Shown: in pieces, positions 20,930-31,804 of the stretch
How the letters are laid out: each line of letters begins with the position of its first letter
Numbering within the stretch: position 1 is the first letter of the stretch
Assembly (NCBI GenBank): GCA_010356995.1
Contig: ML996690.1
Location: 303,683-367,682, forward strand
Origin: Trichodelitschia bisporula
Lineage: Eukaryota > Ascomycota > Dothideomycetes > Phaeotrichales > Phaeotrichaceae
DNA length: 64,000 nucleotides
Reading direction: 5' to 3'
Notes under the pieces: generated by a model
Seen by the model: only the letters and a program-made list of their open reading frames with translations
Databases searched by the model: none
Told to the model about the DNA's origin: nothing
Program-made: the position numbers and the translations under genes

Positions 20930-23900
20930 GGTGAACTGCGAGGAAGTGAGGGACGCTTTAGTGACGTCCCCGACTTGCAGGATGGGGGGTTAGAACAATG
21001 GAGAAATTGAGAAAGGCAAAATGTCCGTGGGGTGGGTGACGTTTGTAAAGCACGGAGGGTAACTCCGTTGAAGGGGGGGGGGATGTGGTAAAAGTAGGTT
21101 TGAAGCTGAGTGGGGGAGATGTGGGCTTCAATGGGGGAGACCTTGGAAGAACCCAAACTGGCAAAGTTGGACTGATATGAGATTGCCGATGGAGGGGAGT
21201 CCTTAAACCCGGTTGGCGTGTACAGCTAATCACAATACGGAGTACTGCGTACAGGCTCCGTAAGGCGAAGAGGAAATGAGTTTACTTGTTCTGTTGGGGG
21301 GGGGAAGTCAAGGAGGATGGGCGGCGGGATGTATTGTATATGCAGGGACGCTCAGATCAGAACTGAAGCAAAAGCAAAAGCAAAAAGCTGCGATGGTATC
21401 CGTGGGAAGAGCGGAGGTAAAATGGGGGATGACGGATTTGTTTGAGGAGGCCGACCAGCAGCAGCGAATTGCAGCTAGAGCATGCCCGACCGATTTCGAC
21501 AAGTATGATGGGACCTATCGCAAGAGGATGACTGGCAGCATAGCAGCAGTAGATGCAGCAGTAACGCAGCAGAGGAAGTGTGTGTGTGGCGTGTGTGGGT
21601 AATGCAAAGCAAGAAACGTGCGGTGCAGAGTACTAGAGTACTGTAGCAGAAGACACTAGAGTAGAGAGAGGCAGAGAGAGCCTATGGCGGCGACGGAAAT
21701 GTGGGATGGCAAGGCGTGACAACAAGCGGTCACCGCCACTGATATACAGAGACATGCCTTAACTAACGAGTATGGAGCAGCAGCTAGGACTTGCCAACGA
21801 AGTTAACCTGGGGATACCAAGCGAGCAGATAGCTGCGAGAAATGCCACAGGGTTGGGTACGTACCGCTAGTTCATTTGTCGTAGCTACCCAAGTCACCAG
21901 AACTTCCGACGCTACCTGCGGCTGCCGGCTTGCCTCTGCCTTGCGCCTCGCGCTTGGTCCCATGCAAAGCATGACTCTGTTCTGTCGGTGCGTTGTACTG
22001 CAGCGGTTGCGGGCACCTACCACACGTTAAACTGTACATCCTAGCTCGGGAAGCAACAGCAAAAAGGACTGGGATCCTGCCACCCCATACAGTAGGTTTC
22101 CCCAATGTTCAAATCCACCGGCCACCTCATCTTCAGCGGGAAAGCCACCTGAGCCCAACCGTTCTGGGTCCGTACCAAACGTAGTTCGTCTCCTCACCCG
22201 CTCCTATGCAGCCTCACCCAGTCGCTGCCTCTCTTTCGTGCTCCTCCTCTCCCCTCCCCCATCATCGGCCTTTGTCAGATCTTCTCCTCTCCGCCCTTCT
22301 TCTCATCGTTTCTCTCATTCAATCCCTTGCGGGGGCGGCAGCTTGCCTTCCCTGCTTGTTCCATTAGCCCTGCCATAAGCTCGGGCAGAAGCGCCCGCTG
22401 ACGAGGGGTCCGGCGCCCTGCTTGGTTCAAAAATACGCACTCCACCATCCAGCGTTCTCCCATGCTGCGATGCCGCCGCCTTTAAAAGGGCCTGTGCACG
22501 CGCCGCTTGGAGCCGGTGAATCCTGGGAATCAGCCGAAGTGCTGCCCGGTCTTTTGTTTATGGAGCATGGCGTAGCCGGTACATACCCATGACGACGGCA
22601 TGGGGAAGACTTGACAACGTCCGTCTGTGCAGCGGTATGAGGTATGATCCACGCCTAGCAACGCCCACTACAGTGTCCACGGGAGCACCCTGATATCGGG
22701 CCCCACGGACCCCGTTGAGCCTATGGGATGGTGCGACAGAAGGAGCGACAAAACATTCCCCCAGCCTCGCGGATGTGTGTAGCAAGTTGAGGGGACCAGC
22801 CTTGTCTCTGCTTGTCATCGCGGACAGGCAGAGCTTTTCCAGGCATTATGTTCCAGGGAGCGGGACTATATGTCACGTATAAATCTGGCGTCAATGCCCC
22901 TGCTACCTTTGACCATGGAGTTTTTCGATAGTTTTGGCCCATGTTTGCCTTCTGAATTTTGAATCCGGGTGAAATGGCCGGTGACAATCGCCAGTCGGCA
23001 GTGCGCAGATCACCTGCTGCATAAAGGAGGAGGCGGCTTTTGCACATTCGGTTTCCTCTCTTGCACCAGAATAACGGTGGAGGCCTAATCCGTGGGGTAC
23101 ATACAGTACTGAGCACGGGGAAGAAGAACCTGAGGTCCGTTCACTCATGGCTTGACCCGACAGAGTGGAGCGCGCGTGCACCGCGTGCTTGTTGCACTCG
23201 CTTGACCCCCTCGATTTGCACCCACGAGCCTTTCTCCGCAAGCACCGTAAGCTGGTCACTGCACACCACCACACGGATGCCGAAGCGGCTGGGGCCAATT
23301 GTAAACATGGAGGCTTTCCGCACGTTCGAGTCGGACCAGCTTCCCGAGGATAGGCTGGCGTTGCTCCTCTTCCACTTGCAATTCGGCTATGCACAAGGGA
23401 CACCTTACCCGATGTTCTCTTCGTCTGGGTCGCGCAGAGTTGCAGATGGCAGCATACTACGCAGCGCATGGTGTGGAGACTGCGGAATCTGCACTTTCTC
23501 CCGATGTTGCGAGAAAAGTGGGCCGATTACATCCACGCAGCACGTGGGGCGACGGGACATGATGAGGTTTGCGTATGGCTCTCCCTTGTTGGCGCCCCAT
23601 GCGCAACCAGGACAGGCAGATAGTTGCAGTCGGCGACTGGTAGTAGGTAAATGGAGTCAGCCAGCAATGAGTGTGTGCAAAAGGGTTGATTGGACCAGGG
23701 GTTTCTTCTGGCGCCGCGACCCAAGCGGCGCAGAATATGCGCGAAAGAAATTGCTCGCATCAAGCGGGCGGCCAGGCCGGCCAACGCGGGCGAGCGCCTT
23801 GGTGCCGGGATTCCCCCCATGCCGTCAGCGGTCCCAGCTGATGCATCTTGTCTTCGATGCTTGATATTCGTCGCTGGTTGACTATGCCACTACAAGTATT

Positions 23901-24594
23901 CACAGCACCCTCCTACGACGCATACTGGTGACGGGGACACTTCGACGCCTGGTTTTGTCGAAAGCAGCGATATCGCCATTCCGCGGAAACCAGTCCTGTA
24001 AGATCCGGCAAGCCATAGGCAAACAACGAGAGAGGAGATTGGGCATGAACAAATGGCACAGGGTCAAGCCATCCCAGTGCTCATCCGGAACGTCTCGCCG
24101 GGTGCTCCCTTTTACCAGCCACCAACAAAACCCTAGGGACAAGTTGTTTGACTCTCCTGGCGTTGTTGCATCTCCGTGACTTGGAGACCGGCAGTTTCGG
24201 GTTTCCCATTACTCGTGCTGGTACACTAACCGAGGGGAGATCACGGGTGAGGAATGACGACGGCTGAGAAGAGCTAAGCGCCAAAGGCGCCGCTGGTAAA
24301 GGAACAACCATAGATAGGCTGATCAGTTGGAGGGAGAAGCGAAGGACGATAATTGAGAGGAAAAAATAATAACGGGTAAATGATGGCGTATGAACGATGG
24401 CGTATAGGGAGTGGCTCCGACTTGCTGCTCCCAACTGAGATCTGCTGGCGTCAAGCTTGGAGTGGGGCGAGCCTGAAGATCAGCCTCATCAAAATTGCGC
24501 CATGGTGGACAATGGGCAAAAAGGCAAAAAGAGCGGAGGATGACGGGGTGTTTTGGCGCGGGCCTTGTAAGGCGGGGCGTAGCTGAAGCTTTTG

Positions 24595-24657
24595 ATGAGA
24601 TGGTGTGGTGAGATGGTGATGAGATGAAGATGAGATAGAGATGAGATGAAGATGAAA
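24595..24657 (+). repeat. GATGAGAT low-complexity repeat
   Basis: Imperfect repeats of GATGAGATGAA and GATGAGATA fill about 60 bp just downstream of an otherwise ordinary intergenic segment. Confidence 0.7.
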
Positions 24658-25313
24658 CTGATACGGTATGTGTGTGCGTGTGATGTTTCACTGGTGCGTA
24701 CGAAGTACCTTCCCTCGTCATTTGAATGGTCAGGTACCTCCTTCCATCCTGAGCCCTTACCACGCCTGGCGTCACCTCAACTTATCCTTCATCCTTCACC
24801 TCCACCAACTACGTGCCACTTAAATCCTCCCCGCCTCATCTACCTCATCTACGGAGGTGCGTTTCAAAAGTAACGAGTCAAGCCACATTCCTTGGCGTGT
24901 CTTTACATCGGACCTTACCAGCCTGGCCTAAAACTTCAAGTCGCGATGCACTCACGCTTTGAAATAATAGTGAGTTGCAACTGGACTGATTTTGATCGCC
25001 TTAACACAACGAGTATTTTAGCACCACTTTCGTCGCGATAACGTTGCTGCAAAAGTGTTTTTGTGGTGTAATGTTCTGATCCGGGTAGCGCTAGCGCCTT
25101 GGTAAGGCCTTGGCAAGTAGAGTCTTGGTGACCCGTTACTTTTGAAAAGCATATCCGTACAGCGTCAGCTTCGTTCTCGTATACTGGTACAGATACGGTA
25201 GTACCACGCCGATCGGTAACAGAGATCCCCCAAAATCCCACATCCTGTACTTGGATAGCTACCGTACCGGCAATCTCTTCTTCTCTTCTTGAGTTTGACG
25301 TCAGCTTCCTGCT

Positions 25314-25686
25314 ATGGGCATTGTCTCGTCAAGTGCTCTTTGGAGAGATAGAGATCGCCAACACGGAACTAGGTAAGTCTCGTTTCCCTTTCCTCTCATA
25401 GTCTCACTCTAACCTTCTTCCCGGTAGGTCATCTCCTCGTCTTCTTCAAAGAACTCCCGAGATAACCCAAGTGCCTGGAAGTCCACGACTTGGCATCTTC
25501 CTACGAAGTATACCGTACTCCCCGTCTTGTTCCCGAGAGGTGCCGCAGCCCGGAGGAGCTGCATGGCGGTCCATTCAGCGCGCACACACACTCAGTCAAA
25601 TCCCTGGTCCCGGGTTGAGGTATGGTGCGCATTTCCCGGTACCGAGAGGCGGGACCGCCTTGCAGCATGGCGGGATTGGCGGATAG
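25314..25686 (+). CDS. Candidate two-exon small protein with N-terminal MGIVSS (weak)
   Basis: An ATG in the run CTGCTATGGGC opens a frame MGIVSSSALWRDRDRQHGTR that meets a strong donor (GTAAGT at 25373). After a 56-bp intron with a CTCTAAC branch site and GTAG acceptor at about 25428, the frame continues for about 85 codons to the stop at 25684-25686. MGIVSS fits the N-myristoylation pattern (Gly2, Ser6). The second exon is Pro/Gly/Arg-rich and shows no domain, so it could be noncoding sequence that happens to be open. The intron signals are the best evidence. I cannot assign a function. Confidence 0.25.
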
Positions 25687-28600
25687 CGGCACGGGTTGCG
25701 ACGTGTGTGCCATCGACTTGTCGAACGGAGTCAGACGCCAACCGCTCGCTAGCATCAGAGCGCATGGAGCATAGCGCAGAATGCAATTATTGTGCAATAC
25801 CTACATGAGGCCGCCTTAGGAACAAGCAAAAAGCCAAAAGCAGTCCGCTAACTACGGTACCTATCTATCTCCTACGTACTACGTACCGTACGTACTCCCC
25901 ACTCTCTTCCCCAATTGCTTCTCTCCCCACTCCTCATCCCCTTCCCCCACTCAGCCCCACCCATGCACATTCCGCCTTGTCCTTGGCTGGGGCAATGTTG
26001 CCAAGGGGAGAGTGGCCGAACCCTTGCCGCATCGTCGCGCTGGCAGGTGATCATGTGGTTTGCACGAATCAGGCATGGCTTTTAGGAGCTCAATTGGCTG
26101 ATTGTGCATTCTTGCGAACCAACACCATCAAAAAGCATTTAACAGAGCTTCTCACTATCCCTACGCCGTACCGTACTCGAACTTCCTCGTCCCCAAGCCT
26201 CTCTTTCTTTCTTTCATGCATCCCGCATAACACGTGGGGAAGAAGTGACCTTCCGTTGCAAGTTCCTCACTCTCGAAGCAACTTGACCCACCCCCAACCA
26301 AACCCACGTCTAACGCCACGCTTTCTAGCCTGCTTGCTCCAAGTACGGAAGGCCGCGAGCAACAGTAACAGTCCATGCAAGAAGCCCAGGCTTCCAGCCC
26401 CACGGCGTTTGACTAGCTTCTAGGGTGAACAGGGGATTTGATTTGGTACCTTCTTACCCTAGCCTCTGGAGCAACGGAAACCCTTCTTCCATTTTTCTGA
26501 TTGGATCATGGAAATCTGACCCGCACATCCGTCGTACCCTCATGCTCCGTCCTTTTCGTGCTTCGATCGCATCGATTCGAGAGCATCAACCCCGAAGTCA
26601 TCACTCTGTATTTCGCATGAGGCGATGAGCAGCTGGGGACGGCCCACGGTGTTCAATTTCTCCCTCTCCATCGTGTCATTCCACTTCAAGAAGGCAGCTT
26701 GGCGGGGTAGTACTTTACCTTCGTCCCTTGCCTAACCAGAGCAGTCCACGTTGTGGCTGACGCGAAACGTCCGGGCCTTTTTATCCCTGATCTGTGTGTT
26801 ATGATATATGGGTTGTGCTTTTGCATGCTGCGTAGAAAGGTGGGGTGGTAAGCACGGGGCTACCGTATCCTTCTGCCTCTGAGATCCAGATACGGATGTA
26901 CAGGGTCACGAGGGAGTGTCAGTCATGAGCAGCCTACGATATCATCACTGTCCGAGCTTTAATGCTCCACATCAGGTCAGGCACCCTTTCTCAGCGCCCT
27001 CGACACATTCTGATTCCACAAAAGGCGTGTTCGGCGTCCAGTTTATAGAGTCGTGTGGGGGGCGGGTGGGGGAAGGAGTACCCAATATCGCCGTGAACTC
27101 CGCACCCTGCGTTCCCAGATCTGGAATCTTCCACCCTTTAGGGAACTTTCCCTCCCCGATTCCAAACCCGCCCGGGGAAGTACAGCACGCCTCCCGCCCC
27201 ACCAACACCCGCCCGCGACGGACGCGGCACGGCACATCAGCCATTGGCACGTGCGTTGCTAGGCTAACCTCGCCGCACTGGCTATATCTCGAGGCTAATT
27301 TTCACTACGGAGCACCATTGACCTTTTAGTTAAGCTTCCCATGGCGACAGCATGGTGAGTCGAACCGCTACGCCAGGTAGGTCAAATTCGAAGCAGGTAA
27401 ATTCGACACCCAATGCCGTGTCGCTGGCTCCCTGGACGGTTGAGACACTGGAGCCGTTGCGGTTCGCCCCTCGTCTTCTGGGCATCAAGCGAAGGGGGAG
27501 GGACCGGTGAACCCGTGGGGACTTTCTCGGCGTATGCTGTTCGATGGATACATATTGCCTTGCCAACCTATTCCTCCCAAAGAGGATACAGAGACCGGTG
27601 TGCACACGGCCCCATCGCTGCAGAAGCACCATACGAGCTTTCGCGTTTTGGCCAGGTGACTTTGGCGCGCACACATTGCTGCCGCATGTGCACAAAGGCC
27701 TCTCGTACCTGCAATGGTGTGTAGCACGCCTTGCGCATGCACCAGCTTACTTGCTCCCACTTGTCTCGCCTCGCAGGTAAGCAAATCATGGCCTCGCGCG
27801 GATCGTCCTCTAGCGCCACAAGAGATGCGTTGGCAAGCAGAGACATGATGACGCTTCCGGCTTCTGAAGCAAGCGGCCCCGACCCCCACCCTCTCACCTG
27901 CGCTGTCCGGGAGTGAATTGTGCAGTCCCGATGCATCTCGCTCTCAGCTCACGCTTTCGCCGACTCGTCGTTGCTCGTTGCCCGCCCATTGGGTAGAACC
28001 GTACTTTCCGCTGGTGGGCAGGACGAGCTCGTACTGGTGGAGATTGCATGGCGAGCTTATTTTATCGCTGTTGTCCTCCGCTTGGCTCTGTCCGCTGGTA
28101 CGAAGCCGAAGAGAAGGGTAGGGAAGGGCGTCCGCGCCGCCGCGGCTACGGGGATGCCCAATGGTCAATCTGCAAATCATCGCGTCAGCTTCTGGAATGC
28201 GCCACGTCCAGCAAGACGTCGTTTTCATTTCCCGAGGGCAAGGTGATGGGAATCACTAACGGACGGCGGCACACCGGGACGTAGCGCGCAAGCGATGGGC
28301 GTGTGGCGCTCGGCTGATCGGGAACTTTGTAGATGCTCAGGTCAATTGCCCTTAAGGATGCCATCAGTATCACAACACTATCTATCTCGTACATGGTTTG
28401 CTGGCGAAATGTAGTATCTCCATTTCTGCATACTTGTGATTGCTGCAGTCGGGGATCTGCATTCAGGCCGCCCCGAGCAAAGGGACGAGTTCGGGAGGCG
28501 GTGGGGCTGGTCAGTGGTTGGAGCGCCATCCAGCGCTCCGGAGTATCCCCACTCGAAATGGGCCTATCAAAATTTCCAGAAGCTTTCTCAGACCGCTCAC

Positions 28601-31311
28601 GACTCGTGAATTCCAGCCGGGAGTACGGATTAAAGGAACAAAAGACGCGGCGTTGGAGCCGAACGTCAGCGGGGCAATATGGGGATCTCCTCCTGGGAAT
28701 TGGACTGCCGTGATTAACACGACTGAGTGGGGCCTTTTGCACGGCTCGAGACCTGGATACGGCACGATATAAACCGGAGGGTTACGGGCCTCCCGAAGCC
28801 TGAAGGCGAGCGGTGCTGCCCATTCCTGGGAGTGGTGCGGCCCGTCGTGCCTGTTTGACGTTGGAATAGCTCGTTGATCCGCTGTAGATCGGATTTGGGT
28901 GAGATTCCCGAGGTGTGCTTCTGCCGACAGGCGGGAAGTGAGAGCTGATAGGGTGACTTTGAGGCGGATACAGTAGAATCCAATGGCGGCTCAACGCCGT
29001 TGCTGTTAGCCTTGCTGCTCTAGGAGAGGCATCCGGGAAGGATTGATCAATATGGTAGATACCGCCCGCTTCCTCCGGCCATATTGAAAGGTTCTGGAAG
29101 AGTCCACGATGCTTGGCTATCACAGCTTCCTAAAGAGCATGGGATAGGTGGCAAAGGCACTGACTCGATGTTCCTGGTGATGCTGCCATTGGCGTAGAGC
29201 GAAAGGGGTGAGGTCAGAATTCTTTGCCGATTAGGCACTTGCAATCACTTCCTTGCCGGTCATTGAAGCAGCTCACGGGTTTTTACCAGCAGAAATGATG
29301 AACCGATCGTCCCAATAGAAGACCAGTTTACCCTGTAGACAAGGCCTTTATAACAAGATCCGGCATGTTGGGCATCCAAACTGGCCATCAAAGGTACCCG
29401 ACCTCGTCAGTGGCGTGCTTTTGTAACTCATGTTCACAGGGAGCCGGGAGCTCGAAGGCGAGATAATCGGCGTCATCTATTTCAACATCAGAGAGCAGGT
29501 ATGCCGGATTCCAAGGAACTGTTGGTGGCATAATCGCTAGCCAACGCGAAAGTCGCCGGATTCGGGACAGTAATCTCTCAAGATTTTTGCCGGATCAAAA
29601 TCCAGCTAAGATTTGAGAGAGGATCTCAATGCGTGCATCATTGCTATGGTATCCGTGATTGGTGTGGCGTAGACGTCTGATGGAATTCTGAGACCGCTTT
29701 GAAGTTTCGGTGTACCAGTATTTGTTCGGTGCAAGTATCGTCGATGCCGGCGAGGGTTGCTGTACGAGGGTGGCTTTCATCTTGCATGGAGCAGACGCTC
29801 AGCGGTGTCCGATAAGGTATGGAAGGAGTTCGTCCAATGTGTGCTCGAGCTGTAGTTCTCGATGGCCTGGATGCATGTCAGTAGCACCGCCTCATACCCC
29901 GAACGAAAATCGATTGCTCACCTCCATTGCAGGCCGCCGATTACACCATACGGCGTTCCGTGGGCTGTGCTTCTCTTACCGCAGGAGACTTCGTTGTTCA
30001 GCGTATGCTGTGCGAGCGTCGAACACCTCGTTTGCGGTACAAAACTTATGACGTCGACTCAAACGTCTGTACAAACCTTCCATGCCCGGCGCTTAGTGCA
30101 ACACCTACCCCACTACCCCACTACCCCATATTACACTAGACGCCGCTCCGCATAGTTTCCCGCCGACAACTTCAAAGAGACTGCTCATTTCATTCATCGT
30201 ACCATTGATCGAAGAGTATATTTTGGGCGTCATGCGAGCCATCAACCGCTGCCGTCATTCTTCTTTCGGCCACGGCGCCGGCACGTATCCTAGGCCCGCT
30301 CCGACGCCCCGCCCGCGCTGCAGCAAGCCAGGACCGTAACTCGCTGACTTTACGGCAGCCCGTGGTCAAAAGACGTCCTTGCAGATTCAAGACCGAGCTA
30401 GATGCACCCTTGATGCCCGTAGCTCAAACGCCAGGGATTACGTGCAGCATCCCTAGCCGGGAAGAACCATTGGACACGAGCTGGGACTTTCGGAAGGCGG
30501 ATGTCATCCTGCTGCATGTGGTTCCAGATCGCCGCTGGGGCACAGCTCCACGAGCTGATGTAACGCACGACATTGCTCGAGGGAAACTTGGGGCTCGCCA
30601 GTCGGGGCCGACAAGCCGCTGAGTGCCGGAGCCGGGACGACACGGACAGATGACGATATATGCTGTCTGTGCAACAAGCCGACCCCAGACGTACTTAAAA
30701 CCGTTGCCACGGTATGCAGATAGCATCCGGAAGGGCATAGTGGCGCCGGTCTGTGGGGGAGGTGTATATCTCGGGCAAAGCTTAATCTGACTCATGGCTC
30801 GATACAGATACTGACGGATACTCTGGATTCTGACGACTCTTTTCTACGGTGTGAGCAACTATCGCCTCTCACAGCGCCCAACTATCTAGATTCTCTTTAT
30901 CTTCGTTCATTGGACGTTCTTTTCCACGCCGATCTGCGTAGACGCCTGGAAAATGTGACTCGTCCGTTGCTCCGCTCGACAGGAAACTCCAAGTGGTTAC
31001 TAGAGCCTGAGCGTACGGCCCGGCACACAGCCCTCTCTGCCTGGTATGAGTTGTAATGCGACGAGCGTAAAGCCAAATCGATACTTTGGCAGCATAATAA
31101 GCCTACGTTGCGTATGCCTTCTTTGATCCGGGTATTTCTAACCCAACAATGCCCCTCTTTCAGGGATTCTTCTTCCCCATTGCCCCAGACCTTTCGCGCA
31201 TTTTGAAGAAGCCATCATCTCGACCCATATATCCCCTCCGCTTTCGAGTGGAAAGCCAAACCCTTCAGCATTTCATACCTCAGACCAACAAACCTTACAA
31301 GGAAGGAAATC

Positions 31312-31804
31312 ATGTCGAAGGAAGGCCGCAATCTCACTGAAAAAGAGATGCGGCTTCTCGCACTGTCGTGGATGTGTTTCCACACTGAGCCGCAGGTGAG
31401 CAAGTCAGAGAGTGACATCCTCCGATCGACTAACCCTGACTTTCTACTGAAAGGTGGATTTTGATAAACTGGCTGGCTTGACGGGATATACACTCGGCAG
31501 CACCAAAGTCTTGCTGGGTAATCTCAAGCGCAAACTGAAGAGCGTGGCATCCGAGAACCTTAACGGGGACGAAGACGACAAGAAACCGGTCACTCCTAAG
31601 CCATCGCCGAGGAAGCGGAAGCCGCAGTCGACGGACGATGGCGTCCCGTCCAGCGTTTCGAAGCGCGGCAAGACGACGCGCCGGGGTTCTGCGAATCGCA
31701 AAGGGGTTAAGAAAGCACTAGCTGATGTTGCGGAGGAGTCGGGCAAGGATGCAGATGAAGGACCGGTAGTGTCGGGAGACGAAAATGTGAAGTCTGATGA
31801 GTGA
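31312..31804 (+). CDS. Small lysine-rich, probably nuclear protein, 144 aa
   Basis: This is a conserved-looking fungal protein of unknown function. The exons are 31312-31395 and 31454-31804, with a 58-bp intron (GTGAGC...CTGAAAG) that falls within the conserved N-terminal domain. Residues 1-55 form a compact helical domain: LTEKEMRLLALSWMCFHTEP, then VDFDKLAGLTGYTLGSTKVL and LGNLKRKLKS. This type of short helix-turn-helix-like N-terminus is common in small ascomycete nuclear proteins. The rest is a disordered Lys/Arg/Ser/Pro tail (TPKPSPRKRKP, SKRGKTTRRGSANRKG) with probable nuclear localisation signals and an acidic end. The composition resembles a linker-histone-like or HMG-associated tail, so a DNA or chromatin role is plausible but not shown. 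It sits at the edge of the repeat island. Confidence 0.8.

Larger units (their letters stand above)
20930..31311. other. 10.4-kb gene-poor region upstream of the bZIP gene
   Basis: Gene density elsewhere is about one gene per 2-3 kb, yet I can support no gene here except a weak two-exon candidate near 25.3 kb. The longest plus-strand frame (23040-23864) begins at TTG, overlaps a minus frame of similar quality and has no domain. Pyrimidine-rich promoter-like tracts recur near 22.2, 24.8, 25.4 and 26.2 kb. Low-complexity GATGAGAT repeats occupy about 24595-24655. There are no MITE or LINE copies of the type seen at 34-45 kb. It could hold a long leader with upstream exons of the bZIP gene, noncoding transcripts, or lineage-specific genes. 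Confidence 0.4.

Noticed and set aside
23040-23864. 274-codon plus-strand open frame in the gene-poor region
   Set aside because: It begins at TTG, shows no domain, and equally long frames exist on the other strand over the same bases.
27340-27410. tRNA-like signals (TGGCGTAGCGG and GGTTCGACTCACC) on the minus strand
   Set aside because: The two boxes overlap, and no acceptor stem or anticodon arm can be formed.
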